DNA of 64,000 bases from Haloarculaceae archaeon H-GB1-1. GTDB lineage: Archaea > Halobacteriota > Halobacteria > Halobacteriales > Haloarculaceae. A model generated the notes under the pieces. That model did not search any database. It was given only the letters and a program-made list of their open reading frames with translations, and was not told the origin of the DNA. Location: NCBI GenBank assembly GCA_029688825.1, contig JARUKX010000004.1:1-64000 (forward strand). The letters are read 5' to 3'. Positions 25,183 to 33,815 of the stretch are shown here, piece by piece. Each line of letters begins with the position of its first letter. Position 1 is the first letter of the stretch. The position numbers and the translations under genes were made by a program.

Positions 25183-26469
25183 TCACAACACCGTCACGAC
25201 TGTCGCAACCACAGCGGCCATCACGACGACCGTGCTCGTAATCGCCACCCGGACAGCGAACGACCGGTTCGGACTCGACGCTGTCAGCGCCGCTTTCACG
25301 ACGATGCTCGCCCCGGTCGCGAGCAGGATCGCGACGACTGCGGCCTCGCCGCTCAGGCTGCCGCCCCGGTAGAGGATGACGGCCGTCGTCGTCGCGCCCG
25401 CACTGGAGACCAGCCCGGTCAGCACGGCCGTGACGTAGAAGCCGAGCGTTCCGAACGTCGCCTTCGCCAGCCCGCCAGCGACGATGACCAGCAGGAACAT
25501 CCCGCCGAAGGTCAGTGCGTTGCGCATCGAGAACGGGCTATCGAGTTGCATCTCGACCTGCTCGCCCCAGTCGGCGACGTAGCTGGCGACGAGGACGCTC
25601 CCGAGGATGACCGCACCGAGCGGCAGCGCCGCGCCCAGGAGGATGCCCACCTCGAACGTGAACGCGATGGTGATGAGGAGGTTCCGGAGCGCCATGGCGG
25701 CGTCGGCCAGCAGGATGGCCGCCACGGCGTAGGAACTGGCGGCGGGTCGCTGTTTGACGTGGTCCAACATCGCGCCGACGACGGCCGTCGACGATGCGAG
25801 CCCGCCGAAGAAGCCCGTGACGGCGATGCCGCGACCCCCGTAGGTCTGGACCACGGCGTAGTTCACGATACCGATGGCCGCGACGGTGACGACCATCAGC
25901 CAGATGACGCGCGGTTCGACGCTCATGGACTGCCCGCTGACGCCCACCTCGTAGGCGCGGGCGGGCAAGAGTGGATAGATGACGAACGCCAGGATGGCGA
26001 ACTCCGTCGCCGAGCGCAGTTCCTCGCGAGTGAGTCCCCACGCGAAGCTGTGGAGCTCCCGCTTGAGGACGAGCAAGAGCGACGACAGGACCGTCACCGT
26101 GATGCCTTCGAGAACCAAGCCGTCGGCGACGAGCGCGCCGACGCCGTACGCGACCAGCATCGACACCGACGTGGTCAGCGAGAGCCCCGTCTCCTCGTCG
26201 CGAATGCCCGGGACCGCAAGCAGGATGCCCTGCACGATGACCAGCACGCCGCCCAAGCCAAGGAGTACCTCCCGGTCCAGGATCGTGAACACAGCCGCGA
26301 GCAAACTCACGAGCGAGAACGTCCGAATACCGGCCGACTTGTGCGACCACTCGCGTTCCAATCCGAGGAACAGCCCCAGCGCCGCCGCGAGCGCGATGCG
26401 GACGACGTCGGCGTCCCCGAAGACGGGAACCACTTGCCCGACGTACACCCTTCCGGGTACACGTCCCAA
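25183..26469 (-). CDS. MgtC/SapB-family membrane protein with DUF4010
   Basis: This 428-residue polytopic protein starts with the MgtC-like segment (ALGLFLGLEREWSHKSAGIRTFSLVSLLAA), which carries the conserved Glu-Arg and Arg-Thr. A C-terminal DUF4010 half of about six helices follows (GFFGGLASSTAVVGAMLD, TFGGMFLLVIVAGGLAKATFG). It sits in the cytoplasmic membrane. The function of archaeal members is unknown; MgtC is linked to Mg2+ limitation in bacteria. The first 14 residues look non-conserved and the true start may be a little downstream. Confidence 0.8.
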   Translation of the reverse strand: MGRVPGRVYVGQVVPVFGDADVVRIALAAALGLFLGLEREWSHKSAGIRTFSLVSLLAAVFTILDREVLLGLGGVLVIVQGILLAVPGIRDEETGLSLTTSVSMLVAYGVGALVADGLVLEGITVTVLSSLLLVLKRELHSFAWGLTREELRSATEFAILAFVIYPLLPARAYEVGVSGQSMSVEPRVIWLMVVTVAAIGIVNYAVVQTYGGRGIAVTGFFGGLASSTAVVGAMLDHVKQRPAASSYAVAAILLADAAMALRNLLITIAFTFEVGILLGAALPLGAVILGSVLVASYVADWGEQVEMQLDSPFSMRNALTFGGMFLLVIVAGGLAKATFGTLGFYVTAVLTGLVSSAGATTTAVILYRGGSLSGEAAVVAILLATGASIVVKAALTASSPNRSFAVRVAITSTVVVMAAVVATVVTVL

Positions 26470-26581
26470 CGGGTAAACGTTTGGTGCCGGGTGATGGCGT
26501 CGCTCGACGGGGTCGGAGATTCAGTCAGTGGGCTCGTGGGCACTACCGCCTTTTTAGCCCATCCCGTCTAACGGACGGCAC

Positions 26582-27703
26582 ATGGTCACCGTTTCCTTCG
26601 ACATCGACTGGTCCCGCGTCGGATGGCTGGCGTTCGGTGCCGTCCTCCTCGGGGCCATTCTGTTCATCGTCCGCGCCTTCATCGGAACCTTCGTCTTCGG
26701 CATCTTCATCTACTATGCGACGCGGCGGTTGTACAGACGCCTTCGGGGCCGGGTCCATCCACCGTCGCTCGCGGCGGGACTCTCGATTCTGGGTCTGGCG
26801 CTCCCCGCCGTGGCGCTTCTGTTGTACACGGTCGGCATCGCGTTGCAGGAACTCGACCGATTCGCGAAGAACGCGGACATCGGGCCGCTGTTGAACACCG
26901 TCGAACCGTATCTCCCGTTGACGGACATCGTCGAGAAGCCGGGTGCGCTGCTGGCCGACCCGGCTGGCCTGAACGGCGTCCAGACGACGCTGGAGTCCCT
27001 GCTCGGCGTCCTCGGATTCGTTGGGAACGGGCTCTTGCACCTGTTCGTCATGTTCGCGCTCGCGTTCTACATGCTTCGCGACGGCTACCGAGTCTCGGCG
27101 TGGCTCTCGAACTTCGGCGACCAGTACGGGGTGCTGGAGGAGTACGTTCGAACTGTCGACCGGAGCCTCGACAAGGTATTCTACGGCAACATCCTCAACG
27201 CGGTCGTTACCGGCACCATCGGTGCGATCGCCTACAGCCTGCTGAACGCCATCTCGCCGTCCGGAATACGCATTCCCTATCCCGCCCTCACCGGACTGCT
27301 CGCGGGCGTCGCCAGCCTCATTCCCGTCGTCGGCATGAAACTGGTCTACGTCCCCGTCGCGGGCTACCTCGCGTGGCTGGCGTTCACCGCCGGCACTGGC
27401 TGGGCCTTTCTCGGCATGTTCGTCGGCATCTCCTTCGTCGTCGTCGATTCGATTCCGGACTTCCTCATCCGACCGTACGTCTCCCGCGGGAGCCTCCACG
27501 TCGGCTCGTTGATGTTCGCGTACATCCTCGGCCCGCTGCTGTTCGGTTGGTACGGCATCTTCCTCGGCCCCATCCTCCTCGTGCTGTTCACGCACTTCGC
27601 CCGCATCGTGTTACCGGAGTTGCTGGTCAGAACGCCCATCCAACCATACGCGGTCGACCCCGCGTCGCTTACCGGCCACGTTCAGGAACCCGACGAGCGA
27701 TAG
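26582..27703 (+). CDS. AI-2E family transporter (PerM-like)
   Basis: This 373-residue protein has the AI-2E/PerM fold of about eight membrane helices, including LGAILFIVRAFIGTFVFGIF and IPYPALTGLLAGVASLIPVVG, with the conserved PVVGMKLVYVP. The C-terminal segment SLHVGSLMFAYILGPLLFGWYGIFLGPI is family-typical. These proteins export small molecules or act as antiporters; the substrate in haloarchaea is not known. It is preceded by a short TTTTTAG-containing spacer and is divergent from the MgtC gene. Confidence 0.87.
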   Translation: MVTVSFDIDWSRVGWLAFGAVLLGAILFIVRAFIGTFVFGIFIYYATRRLYRRLRGRVHPPSLAAGLSILGLALPAVALLLYTVGIALQELDRFAKNADIGPLLNTVEPYLPLTDIVEKPGALLADPAGLNGVQTTLESLLGVLGFVGNGLLHLFVMFALAFYMLRDGYRVSAWLSNFGDQYGVLEEYVRTVDRSLDKVFYGNILNAVVTGTIGAIAYSLLNAISPSGIRIPYPALTGLLAGVASLIPVVGMKLVYVPVAGYLAWLAFTAGTGWAFLGMFVGISFVVVDSIPDFLIRPYVSRGSLHVGSLMFAYILGPLLFGWYGIFLGPILLVLFTHFARIVLPELLVRTPIQPYAVDPASLTGHVQEPDER

Positions 27704-27776
27704 TTACCCACGCGTCGCTAGCTGGATAGCCTCAGAAAGCGTGACCCTCGCTCACGCGCCGTCTCGAATCGAAGAA

Positions 27777-28052
27777 TTACAGGTCGACGTACTGCTCTTC
27801 CCAATCACGTCGCGCCTCGATCTCGCGGCGGCCCCGTCGTGTGAGACTGTAGAAGTTGGTGCGCCGGTCGCGTTGGCCCTTCTCGACGAGTCCCTTGTCG
27901 ACGAGCGTGTCGAGGTTCGGATACAGTCGACCGTGGTGAATCTCCTTCTCGTAGTACTCTTCGAGTTCCTCTTTGATCGCGAGCCCGTGGGGTTCCTCCT
28001 TCCCCGCGATTACGTAGAGCAGGTCACGCTGGAATCCTGTCAAGTCGTACAT
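27777..28052 (-). CDS. PadR-family transcriptional regulator
   Basis: This 91-residue winged-helix protein begins MYDLTGFQRDLLYVIAGKEE and has GRLYPNLDTLVDKGLVEKG with the wing YSLTRRGRREIEARRDW, the standard small PadR set. Haloarchaeal members of this size often regulate themselves or a nearby transporter. It converges on the AI-2E gene and faces the 570-nt gene-free region at 28053-28622. The start at 28052 removes seven spurious upstream residues. Confidence 0.88.
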   Translation of the reverse strand: MYDLTGFQRDLLYVIAGKEEPHGLAIKEELEEYYEKEIHHGRLYPNLDTLVDKGLVEKGQRDRRTNFYSLTRRGRREIEARRDWEEQYVDL

Positions 28053-28622
28053 CGGTAAAGTCCAACAAAACATTACTGTCGGAATAATATAAGCATATCG
28101 ACCGAGACTCCGCTATTGCGCGAATAATGCCAATACACACCCGTATATGAGCGTTCGAAACAGATAGAACCATTGAGATATACGGGGTGTGTTTCTCTAA
28201 ATTGGCATAAACGCATTACCTACTGGACAGTAATCGGACGCGTGGACGCGTGTCTCCAGACCCTTGAAAGCACCCGAGACAGCGAGCGTAACAACTCGTC
28301 GTTCGTAGGTATTCGAATGGAATGGAAAGCGGACCAGGCGGGTGAAAATAGCCGCCTGGTCCGCTTGCCGCCCTGAATTGGTCCCCGCTGACGCTTCGGC
28401 CCTCCAAGCGAAGCGTCACCTGAACGAAGACGCCAGAATAACTTAAAAGTACCGACCGAGGCCAACGATGTTCGCGAACGAATACAACGGTGCGTCCCGA
28501 ATCATACTTCCATCACCTGATTGGACGGCCTCGAATCGTCTTTCCCTCGTGATGGACCGCGTCTGGCGGCCAGCGGTTGGCGCGGGGCGAATACTCGAAC
28601 CCGACCGTGAGATCCGTGCCCG
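28053..28622. other. Long gene-free region with nested inverted repeats
   Basis: This 570-nt gap contains no believable ORF. An inverted repeat of 14 bp with one bulged G pairs 28135-28148 (ACACACCCGTATAT) with 28178-28192. It then has the two hairpins listed separately at 28327-28418. The left end carries AT-rich promoter sequence for the leftward PadR gene (TAATATAAGC near 28085). A TATA-like CTTAAAAG near 28442 faces rightward but leads only to a frame antisense to the kinase gene. It could encode a small non-coding RNA. Confidence 0.5.
28327..28418. repeat. Two strong adjacent hairpins
   Basis: The first hairpin pairs 28327-28341 (AAGCGGACCAGGCGG) perfectly with 28352-28366 around a 10-nt loop. 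The second pairs 28389-28398 (TGACGCTTCG) perfectly with 28409-28418, also with a 10-nt loop. Two perfect stems of 15 and 10 bp within 92 nt of non-coding sequence are well beyond chance and suggest a structured RNA, a terminator pair or a protein-binding site. Confidence 0.7.
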
Positions 28623-30758
28623 TCAGTCCGTCGACGCGGTGAGGTCGGATCGCCTCTCGAGTTCCCCGAACGCGAAGCGGGTGCCACCGTCGGGGCCCTC
28701 GTCGAGCGACAGCGACCATCCGTGGGCCTCCGTGATACGCCGGACGATGGCGAGTCCGAATCCCGTCCCATCGGGCGACGACGAGTACCCGTACTCGAAG
28801 ACGTCGTCGCGGTGCTCCTCAGGAATTCCCGGCCCGTCGTCTTCGACGAAGAAGCCAGTGATTCGACTGTCAGCACTGCTCCTCCGGTCCGACAGTACGC
28901 CGACGCGAACGGAGACCCCAGACCGTTCCTGGCTCGTGGAACCGTGTTCCACGGCGTCCTCCTGAGCCTGCGAGTCAGGGCTCGTCGAGCCATGCTCGAC
29001 GGCGTTCCGAAAGAGGTTCTCGAACAGCCTGGCGAGGCGGTCCCGGTCTGCCGAGAACGTGACCGTATCCACCACGGTAAGTGACGCGTCGGCAGTACGG
29101 ACGTTCGACCAGGCTTCGGTCGCGACCGAATCGAGGTCGACCGTCGTCGTCTCCTCGACGCTCCGACCGTCGCGAGCGAGGACGAGGACGTCCTCGATGA
29201 GCCGTTCGATTCGCTGGTGTGCATCGTCGACCTTCGCGAGCGCCTCGGTCTCGCCCTCCCTGGCGAGTTCGACGTTTCCGCGGGCGACGGCCAGCGGGTT
29301 CCGCAGGTCGTGGCTGAGCAGACTGGCGAACTCCTCTAAGCGCTCGTTCGTCCGCTGGAGTTCCTGCTCGCGGCGTTTGCGGTCGGTGATATCCCAGGAA
29401 TTGACGACGATGCCCTCGACAAACGGATTCGTGAGCAGATTCCGGCCGATGGCCTCGAACACGCGCACGTCGTCGTCGGCGTCGCGGAGTCGAAACTCGA
29501 ACCTGGACCTGTACGACGCGTCCGAAAGGACCCGCTCGAACTCCTCCAGCAGCCGACCCCGGTCGTCCTCCAGGACCAGTTGGAACGCGTCATCGTCCTC
29601 GAAGTACGACGGCGGAAACCCGAGCAGTCGCTCAGCGGAAGGACTGACGTACTGGAAGCGCCCGTCCGTATCGAGGACCGTGGTCAGGTCCGACGAGTGC
29701 TCGATGAGCGCTCGATGGCGCTGTTCGACTCGACGGCGATCCGTCACGTCTCGGAGCGAGACGACTCGCCCTCCCCGGTTGCCGTCGAGTGGTGTGACCC
29801 GGACGTCGAGATACCGCCTGACGCCATCGTGACTGAGAACGAGATCAGTCCCCCTCTGGCTACTTCCGTCGCCTCGGTTCCAGTCGAAGCCAGCGGGGAA
29901 GAGGGCAGCGACGGGGCCACCGATTTCCCCCTCGTCCACGTCGAGCAGGTCTCGTGCCGCAGGGTTCAGGTCCACGACAGTCTCGTCGTCGTCGACCACC
30001 ACGTAGCCGTCGCGCATCGTCTCGACGACGACGTTGCGGGCCACCGGGACGACGTCGAGGAACCGATACCGCATGATTGCGAACGTGAGCGCCCCGCTCG
30101 ACGCGACGAAGCCGATGCCCGTCAGGTCGACGCCGGGATGGGGACCGATTCCGAAGAAGAACTTGAGGGTCGCCGCGAGTGGTAACACTGGGCTCAGAGC
30201 CAGTGCTGCAGCCTGTCCCCGATAGAGGTCCTGTTCGCCCAGGATGTATCTGAAGAGCAGGTAGATTCCCGCGAGCACAATCCCGATGAAGAACGCGAGC
30301 TGGAGGTAGAACGCAGCCGAGAACGACCGTTCGAGGACGTAGAACGACCCGTTCCAGGAGACCGTAGCCGTCCAGAACCAATGGTGGACTGGGTTGGTAA
30401 GCTGGATGGTGATTACGATTCCGGAGACGCCGAGCAGCGCCCCGAGTCGGCGACGGCTAAGCCACGCCTCCCGACCAGTGTACACCAGCGCGAACAGAAT
30501 CCAGAAGACCGGAACCGCGATAGACCCCACGTTGGCGAACGCCAGCCCCGTGGCTTTTCCGGCGAGGTCGATTTGCGCTAGCTGAACCGCGTACCCGAGC
30601 GTCCACAACGCGGCCGAGACCAGCAACAGGAAGATTGCCGTGAGACTCGCGTCGGCGTTGTCGTCGCGGAGGTGAACCCCGACGTACGCCGCGAGTCCGA
30701 GCGACACGACCGCCGAGACCGCGAGCGGAATCGTGTACGGCGTCGATTGCCAGCCCAT
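28623..30758 (-). CDS. Histidine kinase with 7TM input, two PAS domains
   Basis: This 711-residue protein has seven N-terminal membrane segments of the HisKA_7TM type (IPLAVSAVVSLGLAAYVGV through GFVASSGALTFAIMRYRFL). Two PAS domains follow (VVETMRDGYVVVDDDETVVD and ALIEHSSDLTTVLDTDGRF). The H-box is SLLSHDLRNPLAVARGN and the ATPase boxes are FENLFRNAVEH, DDGPGIP and GTGFGLAIV. Between the N and G1 boxes AVEHGSTS occurs twice within 24 residues, an internal duplication. No regulator is adjacent. It is likely to sense a membrane or redox signal. Confidence 0.92.
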   Translation of the reverse strand: MGWQSTPYTIPLAVSAVVSLGLAAYVGVHLRDDNADASLTAIFLLLVSAALWTLGYAVQLAQIDLAGKATGLAFANVGSIAVPVFWILFALVYTGREAWLSRRRLGALLGVSGIVITIQLTNPVHHWFWTATVSWNGSFYVLERSFSAAFYLQLAFFIGIVLAGIYLLFRYILGEQDLYRGQAAALALSPVLPLAATLKFFFGIGPHPGVDLTGIGFVASSGALTFAIMRYRFLDVVPVARNVVVETMRDGYVVVDDDETVVDLNPAARDLLDVDEGEIGGPVAALFPAGFDWNRGDGSSQRGTDLVLSHDGVRRYLDVRVTPLDGNRGGRVVSLRDVTDRRRVEQRHRALIEHSSDLTTVLDTDGRFQYVSPSAERLLGFPPSYFEDDDAFQLVLEDDRGRLLEEFERVLSDASYRSRFEFRLRDADDDVRVFEAIGRNLLTNPFVEGIVVNSWDITDRKRREQELQRTNERLEEFASLLSHDLRNPLAVARGNVELAREGETEALAKVDDAHQRIERLIEDVLVLARDGRSVEETTTVDLDSVATEAWSNVRTADASLTVVDTVTFSADRDRLARLFENLFRNAVEHGSTSPDSQAQEDAVEHGSTSQERSGVSVRVGVLSDRRSSADSRITGFFVEDDGPGIPEEHRDDVFEYGYSSSPDGTGFGLAIVRRITEAHGWSLSLDEGPDGGTRFAFGELERRSDLTASTD

Positions 30759-30830
30759 CTGTATCGTGCTCCAGCCACACGCGGAGCATCGTATCCGACG
30801 TATGGGCTACTGTATTATCAATTGTTGGAA

Positions 30831-32261
30831 TTAGCCGATCTGGTCGCCGACGAGCGCGTCTGCGTGCTCGACGAAGTCCCGCTCCCGCCCCGCAGGGACT
30901 GTCGCACCGGCAGCGACGTTGTGGCCGCCGCCGTCGCCTCCGACCGCCTGGGACGCTTCGCGCATCACGACTGATAAATCGAGGCCACGGCCCACGAGAG
31001 GTCCCGTACCCCGGGCGGAGACCTTCGTCTCCTCGTCGTTCTTTCGCGCGAGAGCGACGATCGGCCGGTCGCGGTCGACCCCCTCGACGCCGACGGCCAT
31101 CCCCGCGACGATTCCCACGATGGTATCGCGGATCTCCGTCCCGGAGTCGAACCACTGGAGGTGCTCCTCGCGGGTGACGCCGTTGTTCTTCACCCACTGC
31201 AGGCCTTCCGAGAGGTTCCGCCGATGGTTCTGTAGCAGCGTCCGCGCGCGTCGGAGTCCGTCCTCGCGGTCGCCGAGACAGACGGCCAACCCGACGTCGG
31301 CGCGCTCGTAGCGCGCGGTCGCGTTCAGTAGCGTCGAGAACTCGCTGGCGTCGCGCAGTTCCGTCCCCTCCGGTTCGGCCAGCAGCGTGTAGGTCGTCCC
31401 GACGAGGCGGTCGATCTTCGACGCTGGGACGCCGCGCTCGACGGCGCGCTGGACCAGCGCGCTCGCGACCGTCCGTTTCTCGTCGTCGCTCAGCGAGACC
31501 CACGTGCGCCACTCCCCCGCCTCGTCGTGCAGGTCGAGGCCGAGTTCGTCGAGGAACCGAACCGCGCCGCTCTCGTCGTTGGAGACGCCCGGAATCCGGA
31601 TCTCGCTGGCGTACTCCAGCAGCTTCGGGAGGGGACGGGTCTGCTTGCCGTATAGCGTGAGATCCGTTCCCTCGTGGAGGACGCCCGCCTCGACGCCCTC
31701 GGAGACGATTGCCTCGTTCGCGCCGACGAGTTCGCCGTCGACGGCCTGCATGTCCCCGACCGCGCCGACGACGGCCAGCCCCGCGAGGTCGCGATTGGCC
31801 TGTGGCACGTCCGCGTCGACCACCTCCGCCAGCGCACGGGCGAGGACGTAGCTCGCGCCCGCCCCGGAGAGTTCCGACGCCCCGTCGATCCCCTCCAGCA
31901 GCGGGTTCAGGTGGTACTCCGTGTCCGCATCGGCGGGCTGGTGGTGGTCGGCGATGACGGGCGTGAAATCGCCCGCCGCCTCGTGCTCGGCGATGACGTC
32001 GAGCTGGCCGCTTCCGAAGTCCGTGAACAGGACGGTGTCGTACTCCCGCTTCGCGATGGAGGCGATCTCGGTCGCGTCGAGCTGTTCCTTGAACACGACC
32101 TCGAAGGACAGCCCCGCACGCTCCAGCGCCGTCGTCGCGATGGCGGCGCTCGTCAGCCCGTCCGCGTCGATGTGCGAAGCAAGCACCATGGAGTCGGCGT
32201 CAGCAATCGTGTTCGCACAGGCGTTCGCACGCGCGTCGAGGTCGGGTACCGGGCCAGCCAT
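30831..32261 (-). CDS. RecJ-like single-strand exonuclease (DHH-DHHA1)
   Basis: This 476-residue DHH nuclease has motif I HIDADGLTSAAI, motif II TDFGSG, motif III IADHHQP, and the C-terminal DHHA1 glycine motif GGDGGGHNVAAGA. All metal ligands needed for 5'-3' single-strand exonuclease activity are present, unlike the DHH protein at 3.6 kb. Archaeal RecJ/GAN proteins act in replication (with GINS/CMG) and repair. It is 46 nt downstream of hemD on the same strand and may be read through from the tetrapyrrole operon. Confidence 0.9.
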   Translation of the reverse strand: MAGPVPDLDARANACANTIADADSMVLASHIDADGLTSAAIATTALERAGLSFEVVFKEQLDATEIASIAKREYDTVLFTDFGSGQLDVIAEHEAAGDFTPVIADHHQPADADTEYHLNPLLEGIDGASELSGAGASYVLARALAEVVDADVPQANRDLAGLAVVGAVGDMQAVDGELVGANEAIVSEGVEAGVLHEGTDLTLYGKQTRPLPKLLEYASEIRIPGVSNDESGAVRFLDELGLDLHDEAGEWRTWVSLSDDEKRTVASALVQRAVERGVPASKIDRLVGTTYTLLAEPEGTELRDASEFSTLLNATARYERADVGLAVCLGDREDGLRRARTLLQNHRRNLSEGLQWVKNNGVTREEHLQWFDSGTEIRDTIVGIVAGMAVGVEGVDRDRPIVALARKNDEETKVSARGTGPLVGRGLDLSVVMREASQAVGGDGGGHNVAAGATVPAGRERDFVEHADALVGDQIG

Positions 32262-32307
32262 TAGCGGGTCGTTGGCTCCTACTGCGGTTTAAATCTCCGG
32301 TCCCCAC

Positions 32308-33063
32308 TCACTCGTGGTAGGTCGGCGCGGCGGCCTCGACCACTTCGGTCGCCAGCGACTCGAAGTCGGCCGATTCGGGCACCACGTCGACGGACACGCC
32401 GAGCGATTCGGCCGTCTCGCGAGTCGGCTCGCCGATCGCTCCGACGACGGCGGTTTCGAGTCCGGCGAGAGCGTCCTCCCGAACTCCCCGGTCCTCGGCG
32501 GCGTCGAGGAAGTGCTGGACGGTGAGCGAGGAGGTGAACAGCGCCGCGCCGAGGTCGCCCGCCGCTGCGAGGGCGGCCGATTCGCCCGCGCTCTCCGGCC
32601 GGACGAGCCGGTAGAGGATGGTCTCGTGGACGTACGCGCCGGCGTCCTCGAGCCCGTTCGTGAGGACGGGCGAGCCGTGGTCGCTGCGGGCCACTTCGAC
32701 CCGCCTGCCGTCGACGCGGTCCGCGAGGTACTCGACCAGTCCCTCCGAGGAGTACTCCTCGGGGACGTGCGACACCTCGTAGCCGGCCCCTCGGAGTTCG
32801 CTCGCGGTCCGCTCGCCGATTGCGACGACCTCGGTGTCTCCGGGGTCCCAGCCGGCGTCGGCGGCGAGTTCGACGCCGGTCTTGCTCGTCAGGATGGCGT
32901 AGTCGGCGTCACTCCGCGGGACGGCGTCGGTCGGGCGCACGTCGAGCATGGGATCGCCGACCGGCGTCGCGCCCAGCGAATCGAGGAGGTCGACGGCCTC
33001 GACGAGTCGCTCGTCGTCCGGTCGAAACACCGCGACGCGGAGTCGGGGTTCGGGGTCGGTCAT
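32308..33063 (-). CDS. hemD: Uroporphyrinogen-III synthase
   Basis: This 251-residue protein closes hydroxymethylbilane to uroporphyrinogen III with inversion of ring D. HemD sequences are poorly conserved, but the two-domain alternation is visible (LRVAVFRPDDERLVEAVDLL; YAILTSKTGVELAADAG; DLGAALFTSSLTVQHFLDA; AVVGAIGEPTRETAESLGV). The last two match the HemD motif for substrate binding. It overlaps sumT by 4 nt, which confirms the assignment by operon. Cytoplasmic. Confidence 0.9.
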   Translation of the reverse strand: MTDPEPRLRVAVFRPDDERLVEAVDLLDSLGATPVGDPMLDVRPTDAVPRSDADYAILTSKTGVELAADAGWDPGDTEVVAIGERTASELRGAGYEVSHVPEEYSSEGLVEYLADRVDGRRVEVARSDHGSPVLTNGLEDAGAYVHETILYRLVRPESAGESAALAAAGDLGAALFTSSLTVQHFLDAAEDRGVREDALAGLETAVVGAIGEPTRETAESLGVSVDVVPESADFESLATEVVEAAAPTYHE

Positions 33064-33815
33064 TCGCCCACACCCTCCAAGAACTCGACCGCGCGCTCGC
33101 GCTCGCTCGCGACGTCGCCGATGACGGTCAGGGCCGGTGGTTCGATGCCTGCCTCGTCACGGACGTCGACGATGGAGTCGAGCGTTCCCGTGGCGACGCG
33201 CTGGTTCGGCCACGTCGCGCGCTCGACGAGCGCGACCGGCGTCGACTCGGCCATGCCCGCGTTCCGGAGCGCGGACGTGTACTCCGGGAGCTTGCCGACG
33301 CCCATCAGGACCACGATGGTCCCGTCCGTGGATGCGAGCGCCTCCCAGTCGACGGCCGACTCCTCCTTCTCGGGATCTTCGTGGCCCGTGACGAGCGAGA
33401 CGGTCGAGGCGTGGTCGCGATGCGTGGCGGGGATGGCCGCGACGCCGGGGCCGGCGATGGCCGAGGTGACGCCGGGAACGACCTCGAACGGGACGCCGTG
33501 CTCCGCGAGGTGGACCATCTCTTCGCCCCCGCGGCCGAAGACGAAGGGGTCGCCACCTTTGAGACGTACGACGGTCTTGTCCTCCTCGGCGAGTTCGACC
33601 AACCGGCGGTTGATCTCCGGCTGGGAGGTCCGTTCGCCGTTGGCGCGTTTCCCCACGTCCTCGGCGCGCTCGTCCGGGATGGAGTCCAGAATCTCCGGGC
33701 CGGGAAGCTTGTCGTGGAGCACCACGTCGGCCTCGTCGATGAGCCGCTGTGCCTTGACCGTCAGCAGTTCCGGGTCACCGGGGCCGCTGCCGACCAGGTA
33801 CACCTTGCCGGTCAT
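33060..33815 (-). CDS. cobA: Uroporphyrinogen-III C-methyltransferase (SUMT)
   Basis: This 251-residue SAM-dependent methyltransferase starts MTGKVYLVGSGPGDPELLTV, the SUMT P-loop. VVRLKGGDPFVFGRGGEE and VVPGVTSAIAGPGVAAIPATHRD follow, and the family end motif is VIGDVAS. It makes precorrin-2 from uroporphyrinogen III for siroheme, cobalamin or archaeal alternative heme synthesis. It overlaps hemC and hemD by 4 nt each, so the three are one operon. Confidence 0.95.
   Translation of the reverse strand: MTGKVYLVGSGPGDPELLTVKAQRLIDEADVVLHDKLPGPEILDSIPDERAEDVGKRANGERTSQPEINRRLVELAEEDKTVVRLKGGDPFVFGRGGEEMVHLAEHGVPFEVVPGVTSAIAGPGVAAIPATHRDHASTVSLVTGHEDPEKEESAVDWEALASTDGTIVVLMGVGKLPEYTSALRNAGMAESTPVALVERATWPNQRVATGTLDSIVDVRDEAGIEPPALTVIGDVASERERAVEFLEGVGE

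Noticed and set aside
23704-26571. 955-codon rightward open frame
   Set aside because: It lies antisense to the aminotransferase and MgtC genes, is Arg/Asp/Glu-rich without domain motifs, and is a normal by-product of GC-rich codon bias.
28468-28965. Rightward frame after a TATA-like CTTAAAAG
   Set aside because: Mostly antisense to the kinase gene, Ser/Arg-rich, with no motif; the TATA-like sequence is not enough to support a gene.
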